64,000 nucleotides of DNA from Polaribacter sp. HaHaR_3_91. GTDB lineage: Bacteria > Bacteroidota > Bacteroidia > Flavobacteriales > Flavobacteriaceae. Positions within the stretch are counted from its first letter, which is position 1, and the number at the start of each line of letters is the position of its first letter. Location: contig NZ_CP058986.1 of NCBI RefSeq assembly GCF_019278525.1, positions 2,576,001 through 2,640,000 of the forward strand, given 5' to 3'. The notes below the pieces were generated by a model. That model was not told the origin of the DNA. It saw nothing but the letters and a program-made list of their open reading frames with translations, and ran no database searches. Both the position numbers and the translations under genes were made by a program. Shown one piece after another: positions 1 through 8,861 of the stretch.

Positions 1-1314
1 AATAGCAGTTTTTAAATAATCATTATAATTTTCACCAGATTTTTTTAAGGATGATTTTAAAAGAAATCCTTCATTCTGATTTAAACAAGCAATTAGACCT
101 GCCATTATGGGTGATGAAAAAGACGTTCCGCTAGAAGTTGTAATAGCACCTGTAGAATAATTAATTATAGCTGCACTTGCTCCCTTTGCTAAAATCTCTG
201 GTTTTATTCGTCCGTCGGATGTTGGTCCGAAAGAACTAAAACTTGCAATATTTCCTGAAGAATTTACCGCTCCAACCGAAATCACAGAAGGGGCGTCTGC
301 TGGTGCTCCCATATATTTCCAAGAATTAGTTCCGTCATTACCAACCGCATTTACCAAAAGCAAACCACGTGAAGCACCAATTTCTGCTCCTCTAGAAATA
401 AAAGTGGTTTTACCATCCATATCTGCGTAGGTGTGGTTGTGATTAGGATTGTCATACGTAGTATAGCCTAAAGAGGTGTTAATTACGTCTACCCCCAAAC
501 TATCTGCTCGTTCTGCTGCTTCTACCCATAAAGTCTCTTCTAAAACAGTTTCCGTTTCTGAAATTTCTGATATAAATAAATAAAATTTTGCATCTGGAGC
601 CGTACCAACATATTCATCTTTAATATACGCAGCAATTGAAGACAAAACATGCGTTCCATGGCTACTTCTTGTATAATAGTTATCATTTCTATCAGCAAAA
701 TTATAGCCTCCTAAAATTTGATTGTTATCTCTTATTCTACTAAAAGCATCTAAGGTATTTACATTAGGAAACCCTGCATCTATAATTGCTATTATTTGTC
801 CTTCGCCAGTTAATTCTTGTTGATGCAAATAATCTCCCTTTAACATTTTAATTTGATTATCTGCATCACCATAATTAAAATCAGTAAGCGTTTCATTCAA
901 CTTATTATAATGATTTGGAGTTATTGTTTTTCCTTTTGATTTACCATTTAGATTCAATGATTTATTAGCAAATTCTACAGATGCTATAAAACTATAATTA
1001 GTAATTAAAGTATTTATATCTGCAACTTCTCCTTGAACATGAATAGCGTTTAACCATTTAGATTTACCTAAAACAGTAACTGTTTCATCATTATTAAGTT
1101 GATTATAATACGCTTCATCAACAGGAACATCTTTAGAATCTAAAGGAATATTGAGTCTAGATCTTCTATCTAACGCTCTTTGAGTAAGCATTGAAATAGG
1201 GTTTTCTAAAAAACTAGTTTCTTGAGGTTTATCTTTAATAAAAAGCCAAGCATCTTCTTGTGCATCAACTTTTAAAAAAATCATTAGACATAAAAAAAGT
1301 AGTAATTTCTTCAT
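1..1314 (-). CDS. S8 family serine peptidase (subtilisin-like), 3' end outside window
   Basis: This is an exported subtilisin-like protease, cut by the left window edge; 438 codons are visible. The start is a hydrophobic signal peptide ending near VDAQ (about residue 19). A catalytic triad is readable: Asp179 in AIIDAGFPN, His219 in SSHGTHV and Ser398 in SGTSFSSP, plus the oxyanion region around NAVGNDG. Residues 20-165 look like an inhibitor-type propeptide. The missing C-terminus could carry a T9SS sorting domain, which is usual for such proteases in this phylum, but this cannot be seen. The ATG lies inside the loop of a strong terminator-like hairpin following mnmA, which is odd for a gene starting here. 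Family assignment is certain; substrate is unknown. Confidence 0.93.
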   Translation of the reverse strand, partial: MKKLLLFLCLMIFLKVDAQEDAWLFIKDKPQETSFLENPISMLTQRALDRRSRLNIPLDSKDVPVDEAYYNQLNNDETVTVLGKSKWLNAIHVQGEVADINTLITNYSFIASVEFANKSLNLNGKSKGKTITPNHYNKLNETLTDFNYGDADNQIKMLKGDYLHQQELTGEGQIIAIIDAGFPNVNTLDAFSRIRDNNQILGGYNFADRNDNYYTRSSHGTHVLSSIAAYIKDEYVGTAPDAKFYLFISEISETETVLEETLWVEAAERADSLGVDVINTSLGYTTYDNPNHNHTYADMDGKTTFISRGAEIGASRGLLLVNAVGNDGTNSWKYMGAPADAPSVISVGAVNSSGNIASFSSFGPTSDGRIKPEILAKGASAAIINYSTGAITTSSGTSFSSPIMAGLIACLNQNEGFLLKSSLKKSGENYNDYLKTAI

Positions 1315-1336
1315 ACTCCGAAATTACTACTTTTTT
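1293..1336 (-). terminator. Hairpin with 17-bp perfect stem downstream of mnmA, overlapping the next start codon
   Basis: Positions 1293-1309 and 1320-1336 are perfect reverse complements around a 10-nt loop. Read on the minus strand the 3' arm ends in a run of six T, so it resembles an intrinsic terminator for mnmA. The loop holds GGAG and the ATG of the S8 peptidase gene, and the 3' arm encodes its first codons. It could therefore terminate mnmA transcripts, hide the peptidase start, or both. Confidence 0.7.
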
Positions 1337-1354
1337 ATGATTTTTATAAATATT

Positions 1355-2542
1355 TTAAGAGATAACTCCAGAGCCTAATAACTCTTCCTCTTTATACCAA
1401 GCTACAAATTGACCTTCTTGTATGGCAGATTGTTTGTTTTCGAACTCCACATACAAGCCAGATTCTACTTTGTGTAAAATAGCATTTTCTAAAGGTTGTC
1501 TGTATCTAATTCTTGCATCGACCTGCATAGTTTCTCCAACTTTTAAAGTTAAATCTTCACGAATCCAATGCATTTCTTCATTAGAAACGAACAATACATT
1601 TCTGTACAATCCTGGGTGATTTTTACCTTCTCCTGTATAAATTACATTTTCTACAACATCGGTTTCTATCACATATAAACCTTCTTTTGTACCACCAACA
1701 TTTAAACCTTTACGTTGTCCTTTTGTAAAATAATGTGCTCCTTGATGCTTACCAACCACTTTACCATCTTCTTTATTGTAAGTAAATTTGGTAGCGTAAT
1801 ATTTTAATTCTTCTTCTTTGTTTTCAAAAGTAGGAGCCTGTTTAGTGTATTGCTCAAAATCCGTTGGAATCGTAACAATAACTCCTTCTTTAGGTTGTAG
1901 TTTTTGTTGTAAAAATTCTGGCAAACGTACTTTACCAATAAAACATAAACCTTGCGAATCTTTCTTTTCTGCAGTAATTAAATCTGCTTCTTTTGCTATT
2001 TCCCTAACTTCTGGTTTTGTTAATTCACCAATAGGAAACAATGCTTTTGTTAATTGTTCTTGAGATAATTGACATAAAAAATAAGACTGATCTTTATTAT
2101 TATCCTTACCAGCCAATAATTTATAAACTGGTTTTCCGTCTATAATTTCTTCACCTTTTCTACAATAATGACCTGTAGCCACATAATCTGCACCCAATTT
2201 TAAAGCGATGTCCATAAAAACATCAAACTTAATTTCTCGGTTACAAAGTACATCTGGATTTGGTGTTCTACCCTTAGAATATTCATCGAACATATAATCT
2301 ACAATACGTTCTTTATATTGCGCACTTAAATCTACTACCTGAAAAGGAATCCCTAATTTTTCTGCAACAATCATTGCATCATTAGAATCTTCTAACCAAG
2401 GACATTCATTAGAAATAGTGACAGAATCATCGTGCCAATTTTTCATAAATAGCCCAATTACATCATACCCTTGTTCCTTTAATAAATGTGCAGTAACACT
2501 ACTATCTACACCACCAGAAAGACCAACAACTACTCGTTTCAT
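1355..2542 (-). CDS. mnmA: tRNA-specific 2-thiouridylase MnmA
   Basis: MnmA thiolates uridine 34 of tRNA-Lys, -Glu and -Gln to 2-thiouridine using ATP and sulfur relayed by persulfide carriers, in the cytoplasm. The N-terminal PP-loop motif LSGGVDSSV is present, as are both active-site cysteines, in [12 protein letters not shown] and in [10 protein letters not shown], and a C-terminal OB-like domain. The frame extends 7 codons upstream to a TTG at 2563, but that TTG is part of the -7 promoter motif, so transcription should begin downstream of it. The ATG at 2542 ([11 protein letters not shown]) is therefore chosen, giving 395 residues, about normal for the phylum. Single gene with its own promoter and a terminator-like hairpin. 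Confidence 0.96.
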   Translation of the reverse strand: MKRVVVGLSGGVDSSVTAHLLKEQGYDVIGLFMKNWHDDSVTISNECPWLEDSNDAMIVAEKLGIPFQVVDLSAQYKERIVDYMFDEYSKGRTPNPDVLCNREIKFDVFMDIALKLGADYVATGHYCRKGEEIIDGKPVYKLLAGKDNNKDQSYFLCQLSQEQLTKALFPIGELTKPEVREIAKEADLITAEKKDSQGLCFIGKVRLPEFLQQKLQPKEGVIVTIPTDFEQYTKQAPTFENKEEELKYYATKFTYNKEDGKVVGKHQGAHYFTKGQRKGLNVGGTKEGLYVIETDVVENVIYTGEGKNHPGLYRNVLFVSNEEMHWIREDLTLKVGETMQVDARIRYRQPLENAILHKVESGLYVEFENKQSAIQEGQFVAWYKEEELLGSGVIS

Positions 2543-2560
2543 TTTTAATTTTTGAGGATG

Positions 2561-2568
2561 CAAAGGTA
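2561..2568 (-). promoter_or_regulatory. Probable mnmA promoter, Bacteroidetes -7 element
   Basis: On the minus strand this reads TACCTTTG, a perfect match to the Bacteroidetes -7 consensus TAnnTTTG. Transcription would start near 2554, a few bases before the ATG at 2542. It decides the mnmA start, because the alternative TTG codon lies within the motif. Confidence 0.55.
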
Positions 2569-2668
2569 CACATTAGAAATGGTTTTAACAGATTGAAAGA
2601 ATTGATAAAGCCATTGTTTTGTTTTATATAACAAGTTCTTTTTAACAATACACGGAACAAACCGAGAA

Positions 2669-3382
2669 TTAATCTTCTTTTTTACGAGAAAACGTGTTTT
2701 TCTTTCTAATTTCTTTTTCTGAAGACACTTCTCCATCCATATAATACTCCCAATTACCTACTCTTAATCCGTTTTTATAATTTCCAGTTTCTTTTAAAAC
2801 ACCGTCTAATTCAAAATATTTTGCTAAGCCATTTAAAGCACCGTTTTCATACGTAACCTCTTCAATTAAAACTCCTTTATTAGAGTATTTACTAACAATA
2901 CCGTTTAACAATCCGTTTTTGTAAGTAGCAAATTCTGTAACTTGACCATCTTGATAATAAATTATTTGTGATCCATGTAATTTTCCATTTTTATAATTTT
3001 CTTCCGACATAATTATACCATCAGGATAAAAATATTTCCAATTACCTACTCGTTTTCTGCCTTTTAGAACACCTTCTGTTTCTATTTTTCCTTTTAGAGT
3101 AAAAAATTGAACATATAGAGAATCTGAGTTTTCGTAGAATTTTTTAATAATCACAGGATGTCTCGAACTTGTAATGTCGTAGAACTTAAAAACACCTATC
3201 TCTTTTCCGTTTCTAAATTGACCAACATAGCGTATTCGTTTATTAGAATAATACTTTTTCCAAACACCTACCCTTTGGTTATTAGCATTTACTTGATTAA
3301 TTTTTTGTCCATTAAAATCTTCACTTGTAAAAAAACAAGCGAAAAACAGTAAAATAAAAAACAGTCTTTTTATCTTTATCAT
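2669..3382 (-). CDS. MORN-repeat-variant (YwqK-like) exported protein
   Basis: The 237-residue protein has a hydrophobic N-terminus (residues 5-20, then FFTSEDFNGQ), suggesting export. The rest is a series of about seven short repeats of the form 'NG...YYxxG.....YKNG...G' (for example YFYPDGIIMSEENYKNGKLHG and YYQDGQVTEFATYKNGLLNG), typical of MORN_2 repeats. Such repeats form extended beta structures; family members are often called YwqK antitoxins by homology only, and no toxin partner is visible here. The C-terminus is strongly basic (KKNTFSRKKED). A TAnnTTTG promoter motif lies just upstream. Function unknown. Confidence 0.82.
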   Translation of the reverse strand: MIKIKRLFFILLFFACFFTSEDFNGQKINQVNANNQRVGVWKKYYSNKRIRYVGQFRNGKEIGVFKFYDITSSRHPVIIKKFYENSDSLYVQFFTLKGKIETEGVLKGRKRVGNWKYFYPDGIIMSEENYKNGKLHGSQIIYYQDGQVTEFATYKNGLLNGIVSKYSNKGVLIEEVTYENGALNGLAKYFELDGVLKETGNYKNGLRVGNWEYYMDGEVSSEKEIRKKNTFSRKKED

Positions 3383-3399
3383 TAAATATAATTTTAAAA

Positions 3400-3407
3400 C
3401 AAAGATA
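3400..3407 (-). promoter_or_regulatory. Probable promoter of the MORN-repeat gene
   Basis: The minus strand reads TATCTTTG, a perfect TAnnTTTG -7 element, 17 bases before the start codon. Expected transcription start is about 3393. Confidence 0.5.
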
Positions 3408-3415
3408 CATTAATC

Positions 3416-4012
3416 GTGTCAAAATCAAATTTACTTTTCGTAACCGAACAACTCCACAACATGGAAAACCCTAAAAGGGAAAACAGACAAAGAGTTGCCA
3501 ATATTATTATAGAAACCCCACAACTATTTAAAGAACTGGTTACTATTACTTTTGATACCGAAAATAAAGTATCTATAAAGGCTGCTTGGATTTTAGAATG
3601 GATTTGTACACATCATCATTTAGAGTGGATTTTACCTCATTTAGATGAATTCACTCTAAAAATTAAAACCTTAAAATTTGATAGTGCCATTAGACCATGT
3701 GCTAAAATTTGTGAACATTTAGCGACTGCTTATTACTCTAAAACAGAAAACATTGTACAAAAAAAACTGACAAAAAACCATATAAACAGTATTGTCGAAA
3801 CAGGTTTCGATTGGTTAATTACACCACAAAAAATTGCAGTAAGAGCTTATACAATGACTACTTTGTACTATTTCGGATTAGAAAAAGAGTGGATTCATCC
3901 TGAATTAAAACACTTAATTCAAACTAAAATTATACATGAAAGTAAGGGGGGTAAAGCTCGTGGAAGATTCATTTTAGAATTGATAGAAAAACATAGAAAA
4001 TCTACTTTATAA
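3416..4012 (+). CDS. Conserved hypothetical protein upstream of purB, alpha-helical
   Basis: A 198-residue cytoplasmic protein with no signal peptide. It is helix-rich, with segments such as KAAWILEWICTHHHLEWILPHL and RPCAKICEHLA that resemble HEAT/ARM-type helical repeats, but no family can be named with confidence. The start is GTG at 3416; an alternative ATG lies at 3461 (MENPKRENRQR). The longer form is preferred because residues 1-15 look like a normal amphipathic N-terminus, but the choice is uncertain. It precedes purB by 45 bases, and a purB promoter motif lies in that gap, so co-transcription is possible but not required. Confidence 0.78.
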   Translation: MSKSNLLFVTEQLHNMENPKRENRQRVANIIIETPQLFKELVTITFDTENKVSIKAAWILEWICTHHHLEWILPHLDEFTLKIKTLKFDSAIRPCAKICEHLATAYYSKTENIVQKKLTKNHINSIVETGFDWLITPQKIAVRAYTMTTLYYFGLEKEWIHPELKHLIQTKIIHESKGGKARGRFILELIEKHRKSTL

Positions 4013-4027
4013 ATCTGCTAAATTCAC

Positions 4028-4035
4028 TATTTTTG
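4028..4035 (+). promoter_or_regulatory. Probable purB promoter
   Basis: TATTTTTG matches the -7 consensus TAnnTTTG, 22 bases before the purB ATG. No good -33 TTTG is seen at the usual spacing. Confidence 0.45.
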
Positions 4036-4057
4036 CAGTTAACAACATAACTAAAAA

Positions 4058-5401
4058 ATGGAATTAACACAATTAAATGCCATCTCTCCTATTGATGGTC
4101 GCTATAGAGGTAAAATATCAAAATTATCAGATTATTTTTCGGAAGAAGCCTTAATAAAATACAGAGTTCGTGTAGAAATTGAATATTTTATTGCTTTGTG
4201 CGAAATTCCTTTACCTCAATTATCAGATTTTAACAACGATTTATTTGATGATTTACGTAAAATTTATATTGATTTTACTGCTGAAGATGCTCAGAAAATA
4301 AAAGATATTGAAAGCATTACAAACCATGATGTAAAAGCTGTTGAATATTTTATCAAAGAAAAGTTTGATGCCTTAGGTTTACAAGCACATAAAGAGTTTA
4401 TCCATTTTGGATTAACTTCTCAAGATATCAACAACACCGCTGTTCCGCTTTCTATTAAAGAAGCAATGAACGATGTTTATGTACCTCATTATACTGGGCT
4501 TTTAGAAAAGTTACAAGAATTAGTTATTGAGTGGAAAGACATTTCTATGTTGGCAAGAACACATGGTCAGCCAGCATCTCCAACAAGATTAGGAAAAGAA
4601 ATAGAAGTTTTTGTGGTACGTTTAAAAGCACAATTCAACTTATTAAATGACATACCAAGTGCTGCAAAATTTGGTGGAGCAACAGGTAATTATAACGCAC
4701 ATAAAGTTGCATACCCAAGTATAGATTGGAAAGAATTTGGAAGTACTTTTGTACAAGGAAAATTAGGTTTACACCACTCTTTTCCTACAACTCAAATAGA
4801 ACATTACGATCATTTAGCTGCTTTATTTGATAATTTAAAACGTATAAACACTATTATTTTAGATTTAGATAGAGATTTCTGGACCTATGTTTCTACAGAT
4901 TATTTTAAACAAAAAATTAAAGCAGGTGAAGTGGGGTCTTCTGCAATGCCACATAAAGTAAATCCTATCGATTTTGAAAATTCTGAAGGAAACTTAGGTT
5001 TGGCAAATGCAATTTTTGAACATCTTTCTGCTAAATTACCAGTATCTCGTTTACAACGTGATTTAACTGATAGTACTGTTTTACGTAATGTTGGTGTACC
5101 ATTTGGTCATACAATTATTGCATTTACATCTACCTTAAAAGGATTGAATAAATTATTGTTAAACAAAGAAAAGTTTGCACAAGATTTAGAAAACAATTGG
5201 GCAGTTGTTGCAGAAGCAATTCAGACTATTTTAAGACGTGAAGCATATCCTAATCCTTATGAAGCATTAAAAGGATTGACGAGAACGAATGCTAAAATCA
5301 ACCAAAAATCTATTGCAGACTTTATTGATACTTTAGAAGTTTCATTAGAAATTAAAGAAGAATTAAAAGCAATTACACCAAGTAATTATACAGGTATATA
5401 A
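4058..5401 (+). CDS. purB: Adenylosuccinate lyase
   Basis: PurB catalyses two fumarate-releasing steps: SAICAR to AICAR in purine synthesis, and adenylosuccinate to AMP. The fumarase/aspartase superfamily signature is complete (GSSAMPHKVNPIDFENSEGN), along with HFGLTSQDINNTA and ARTHGQPASPTRLGKE, which carry active-site His residues. Length 447 residues is normal for the short-form enzyme. It ends 3 bases before the following lipoprotein gene, which probably depends on the same transcript. Confidence 0.97.
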   Translation: MELTQLNAISPIDGRYRGKISKLSDYFSEEALIKYRVRVEIEYFIALCEIPLPQLSDFNNDLFDDLRKIYIDFTAEDAQKIKDIESITNHDVKAVEYFIKEKFDALGLQAHKEFIHFGLTSQDINNTAVPLSIKEAMNDVYVPHYTGLLEKLQELVIEWKDISMLARTHGQPASPTRLGKEIEVFVVRLKAQFNLLNDIPSAAKFGGATGNYNAHKVAYPSIDWKEFGSTFVQGKLGLHHSFPTTQIEHYDHLAALFDNLKRINTIILDLDRDFWTYVSTDYFKQKIKAGEVGSSAMPHKVNPIDFENSEGNLGLANAIFEHLSAKLPVSRLQRDLTDSTVLRNVGVPFGHTIIAFTSTLKGLNKLLLNKEKFAQDLENNWAVVAEAIQTILRREAYPNPYEALKGLTRTNAKINQKSIADFIDTLEVSLEIKEELKAITPSNYTGI

Positions 5402-5404
5402 GCT

Positions 5405-5890
5405 ATGTTAAAAATAGAACCAAGAAACAAGAATCAAGAATCAAGACAAAAGGATGCTAAAAAACAGTATCCTTTTGTATCTTGTTTCTTGGTTTTATTC
5501 AGTATTATATTTTTCTCTTGTCAGTCAGATTTAAAAGATAACTCAGATCGCTTTAAAAAAGGTGTTTTTGAGATCCCTGCAGGAGATGGATATAGTAAAA
5601 CAACAATCACTAGAAAAGATAGTCTTCAAATTGAAGAGTATGATAAAATTATAAGCATCTCTAATGATAGTACTTATGGAGAAAAAAAGATAAAACATAT
5701 TGATACATTATATATCAAATGGAAAAATAATTTCTTCTATACATTAAAGATGAAATCTCCAAAAAAGGAAATTGATAAAGAACCTATTTATGTTCAAATT
5801 ACAAAAGTAACAGATAGTTCTTTTAGTTTTTCTGCAAAAATTGGCTTTAGTAAATTTGCTACAGATGGTACTATTTATAAGGTGAAATAA
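5405..5890 (+). CDS. Small lipoprotein, N-terminus encoded by a palindromic repeat
   Basis: A 161-residue protein with a hydrophobic stretch FLVLFSIIFFSC that ends in a lipobox-like Cys39, so it is probably an outer- or inner-membrane lipoprotein. The mature part is polar, rich in Lys, Ser and Thr, and predicted beta; no family is recognised. Residues 5-30 are encoded by the two-armed repeat at 5418-5494, so the basic N-region and the start of the hydrophobic core come from repeat DNA. A shorter start (TTG, MVLFSIIFFSC) would lack any basic residues. It follows purB by 3 bases and is presumably co-transcribed. Confidence 0.72.
   Translation: MLKIEPRNKNQESRQKDAKKQYPFVSCFLVLFSIIFFSCQSDLKDNSDRFKKGVFEIPAGDGYSKTTITRKDSLQIEEYDKIISISNDSTYGEKKIKHIDTLYIKWKNNFFYTLKMKSPKKEIDKEPIYVQITKVTDSSFSFSAKIGFSKFATDGTIYKVK
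5418..5494. repeat. Palindromic repeat element within a coding region
   Basis: The arms AACCAAGAAACAAGA (5418-5432) and its exact reverse complement (5480-5494) form a 15-bp stem; an inner stem pairs ACAAAAGGAT (5446-5455) with ATCCTTTTGT (5469-5478). Between the arms on the left are tandem units of the type ATCAAGA. This composition (CAAGAA/TTCTTG arms) differs from the surrounding coding sequence and resembles the dispersed palindromes common in flavobacterial intergenic DNA. Confidence 0.75.
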
Positions 5891-6010
5891 AATTATTATT
5901 CCTGTAATTCCATACTGTAAAAAACGACCAACTTAAAACAAACGCTGTCTTAGAATATCTACGTCGTCATATGTAATTTAATTTATATAGTTTTTTTTAA
6001 CAAAATGAAA

Positions 6011-6040
6011 TTAGTTATCCAATAGGATAGTTGTAATTTG
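6011..6040 (+). promoter_or_regulatory. Candidate promoter with operator-like palindrome for the TonB cassette
   Basis: TAATTTG ends at 6040 and resembles the -7 element with one base missing. TTAG at 6011 sits where a -33 TTTG would be. Between them is an inverted repeat centred on TTATCCaatAGGATA (6014-6027), placed so that a bound repressor would block polymerase. The rest of the 5891-6116 gap shows nothing else clear. Confidence 0.35.
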
Positions 6041-6116
6041 CACCCATTATTTTAGATATATCAACCATAGAAACAAAAGTAATATCAAACAGCTAAATAA
6101 ATATATTGGTATCTTA

Positions 6117-6398
6117 ATGTTGGTAATATTCCTATTGCCAATTTTTACACTTTCTGCTCATGCGTTTAGCAACCATGAACACGGTGTTTGCATTTCTAAA
6201 GTTGAAAATCATATTCATAAAAAAGACGTTGATTGTAAGTTAGATGTTTATCAAACAAACAATTCTCTCTTAACTGAAAACCTCTTTAACATTAAGTTAA
6301 ACACTCCTATTTATACTAATAATAGGTTACAATATAATTTCTTAAAAAATCATTATCATTTATCGTTTTCATTAAGAGGCCCGCCTGTAGGTATTTAA
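6117..6398 (+). CDS. Small exported His/Cys-rich protein ahead of TonB receptor
   Basis: A 93-residue protein with a hydrophobic N-terminus (LVIFLLPIFTLSAHA) followed by a His/Cys-rich stretch: NHEHGVC, then NHIHKKDVDC, which could chelate a metal. The C-terminus is HYHLSFSLRGPPVGI. The ATG leaves no basic N-region; the frame stays open upstream through INHRNKSNIKQLNKYIGIL, so translation may begin earlier at a non-ATG codon. It is the first gene of a cassette with a TonB receptor 36 bases downstream. Small proteins of this form recur before TonB receptors in flavobacteria, to my recollection; function is not established. A role in metal sensing or delivery is inference. Confidence 0.65.
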   Translation: MLVIFLLPIFTLSAHAFSNHEHGVCISKVENHIHKKDVDCKLDVYQTNNSLLTENLFNIKLNTPIYTNNRLQYNFLKNHYHLSFSLRGPPVGI

Positions 6399-6434
6399 AT
6401 TAGGATTATTTAATTTAAATTATGAAAATAAAAA

Positions 6435-8837
6435 ATGATAAAATTACTTTGTAAATTTGTATTTGCAATGTGTATAACTACATCTGCACTTGCACAAGAT
6501 TGCCAAATTTCTTTTAAAGGAAAAATTACGGATTTTCATGATAGTACGCCTATTGTTGGAGCTTCCTTAAAAATTGAAAATTCAAATAAATATGCCATAA
6601 CTGATTTTGATGGTTTGTTTGAGTTTAAAAATTTATGCGAAGGAAAAATTACTTTGACAATAGAACATATATCATGTGAGACTAAAAAAGTTACGATAAA
6701 CTTAAACAGAGATACGTTTAAAGACTTCACTCTAGAACACCATATAGAAGATCTAGAGGAGGTAGTAATAACATCTACACATAACGTAACATCTAATACT
6801 ACACAAACCACTGAAATAGATAACAAAACTATTGAAGAATATAGTGGTAAAAGTTTGGGTGATGCTTTAAACAATGTTGCAGGAGTTTCTTCTATTAATA
6901 CCGGAAATTCTATTGTAAAACCCGTAATAAACGGTTTACACAGTAGTAGAATAATTGTAATGACAAACGGTGTTAGATTACAGGATCAAGATTGGGGTAT
7001 AGAACATGCACCTAATATTGATATAAATAATGCCGATAAAATTACAGTGGTTAAAGGTGCTAATTCTTTAGAATTTGGTGGCGATGCTATTGGTGGTGTT
7101 ATTGTTTTAGAACCAACAAAGTATGTTTTAAAAGACAGTCTTTTTGGTAAAACCATTGTAGGTTTACAAAGTAACGGACGTGGTGGTAATTTACATAGTA
7201 GTATTACTAAAACCTCTAAAAAAGGTTGGTTTGTAAATGCTAAAACTACTTTAAAAAGGTTTGGAGACTTTAATAGTCCAGATTATAATTTAACAAATAC
7301 AGGTTTAAGTTCTACTGCTTTTTCTATACAAAGTGGATTAAAAAAGTACGAAAGTGGATTTACTGTTGATTATAGTTTTGTAAACAATAACATTGGTATT
7401 TTAAAAGCATCTCACATTGGTAACCTAGACGATTTGGTAAGCGCTATAAACAACAAAGAACCTCTAATTATAGAGGATTTTAGTTATGATATTAACGCAC
7501 CGAAACAAAAAGTAAATCATCATATAATTAAAGCCAGTTATTACAAAAGATTTAAAAACTTAGGTAAACTTGATATTCAATACGATTTTCAAAAAAATCA
7601 ACGTTTTGAGTTTGATATAAGAGTTGGAGACGATAAAGATAAAGCTGCTATTGATTTAGATTTAACAACACATTCAATAAGTTCTTCTTTTGATTTTAAC
7701 AACAATCTAGATCAAACTTATAAAGTTGGAATTAAAGCAGGTTACCAAAATAATTTTGCAAATCCTTTAACGGGTGTTAGAAGATTAATACCAGATTATG
7801 ATAAAATTGATGCCGGAATTTTTGCTATTGGTAATTTTACTTTAAGTGATAATACAACAGCAAATATTGGTGTTAGATATGATTATAATTATATAGATGC
7901 AAAAAAATTCTACTTAAAAAGTAGATGGACAGAAAGAGGTTACGATACAGAATTTAACGATTTAATTATTGGAGATTTTACCACACAATGGTTAGTAAAT
8001 CCAAAATTAACTTTTCATAATGTATCTGCTTCCGCAGGAATTGTTTATCAAGTAAATGATAAAAATGCGGTCTTATTTAATTATGGTTTATCTAGTAGGG
8101 CACCAAATGCATCAGAACTATTTAGTGACGGTTTACATCATTCTGCTTCAAGAATTGAATTGGGAGATTTAGATTTACAACAAGAAGTTTCAAATAGAGT
8201 TTCTGCTACGTACACTTATCAATCTAACGATACAAGAATTTCTACAGAGGTATTTTTTAATAACATTCATAATTTTATTTATTTAGAACCAACAGGTATA
8301 GAACAAACAATTCGTGGTGCTTTTCCTGTTTGGGAGTACAGAGCTACAAATGCAAGTTTGTACGGAATCGATTTTACGTGGCAACAAAAAATTAATGATG
8401 CTTTTACTTTTAATAATAAATCTTCTTTAACTTTTGGGTACGAAACAAAAACAAATAGAGACTTAATAGACATTCCTGCTCCAAGTTTTAAAAACTCTTT
8501 GGAGTACAGAAATAAAAAATGGCATCAATTAGGAGTTCGTTTAGAGAGTGAATTGGTTTTAAAACAAATCAATTATCCAGATAACAACTTTTCTGTTTAT
8601 TTACCAACACAAGATATCGATGCTTTAGTAGACATTAGCTCTACACCATCAGGTTATCACCTATTACATTTACATACAGATGCTGTTTTTCAGTTATCAA
8701 AAAAAACAGATTTACAAATTTCAGCAGGCGTAACAAATCTATTAAACACAAGATATAGAAACAACTTAAATAGGTTACGATATTATGCTGATGATTTAGG
8801 AAGAAATTATAGTTTACAATTAAAAATTAATTATTAA
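6435..8837 (+). CDS. TonB-dependent outer-membrane receptor
   Basis: An 800-residue outer-membrane receptor that would import a scarce ligand using TonB energy. In order: signal peptide (to about residue 20, ALAQD), carboxypeptidase-regulatory-like domain (about 25-105, FKGKITDFHDSTPIVGASLKI), plug domain (about 110-240, with LNNVAGVSSI and VVKGANSLEFGGDAIGG), then a beta-barrel ending in the aromatic-rich NYSLQLKINY. It is a single-component receptor rather than a SusC type, with no SusD beside it. The His-rich protein upstream and lipoprotein downstream suggest a metal or metal-chelate ligand, but this is inferred from context only. Confidence 0.93.
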   Translation: MIKLLCKFVFAMCITTSALAQDCQISFKGKITDFHDSTPIVGASLKIENSNKYAITDFDGLFEFKNLCEGKITLTIEHISCETKKVTINLNRDTFKDFTLEHHIEDLEEVVITSTHNVTSNTTQTTEIDNKTIEEYSGKSLGDALNNVAGVSSINTGNSIVKPVINGLHSSRIIVMTNGVRLQDQDWGIEHAPNIDINNADKITVVKGANSLEFGGDAIGGVIVLEPTKYVLKDSLFGKTIVGLQSNGRGGNLHSSITKTSKKGWFVNAKTTLKRFGDFNSPDYNLTNTGLSSTAFSIQSGLKKYESGFTVDYSFVNNNIGILKASHIGNLDDLVSAINNKEPLIIEDFSYDINAPKQKVNHHIIKASYYKRFKNLGKLDIQYDFQKNQRFEFDIRVGDDKDKAAIDLDLTTHSISSSFDFNNNLDQTYKVGIKAGYQNNFANPLTGVRRLIPDYDKIDAGIFAIGNFTLSDNTTANIGVRYDYNYIDAKKFYLKSRWTERGYDTEFNDLIIGDFTTQWLVNPKLTFHNVSASAGIVYQVNDKNAVLFNYGLSSRAPNASELFSDGLHHSASRIELGDLDLQQEVSNRVSATYTYQSNDTRISTEVFFNNIHNFIYLEPTGIEQTIRGAFPVWEYRATNASLYGIDFTWQQKINDAFTFNNKSSLTFGYETKTNRDLIDIPAPSFKNSLEYRNKKWHQLGVRLESELVLKQINYPDNNFSVYLPTQDIDALVDISSTPSGYHLLHLHTDAVFQLSKKTDLQISAGVTNLLNTRYRNNLNRLRYYADDLGRNYSLQLKINY

Positions 8838-8861
8838 AAATCAATTATTAAAACACACATT

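Noticed and set aside
2545-2736. 63-codon minus-strand frame between mnmA and the MORN gene
   Set aside because: It overlaps both neighbours in another frame and has a Lys-rich, non-protein-like composition.
2669-3382. Toxin-antitoxin pair with the MORN-repeat (YwqK-like) protein
   Set aside because: The antitoxin label comes from family naming only; the protein is exported and no toxin gene is adjacent.
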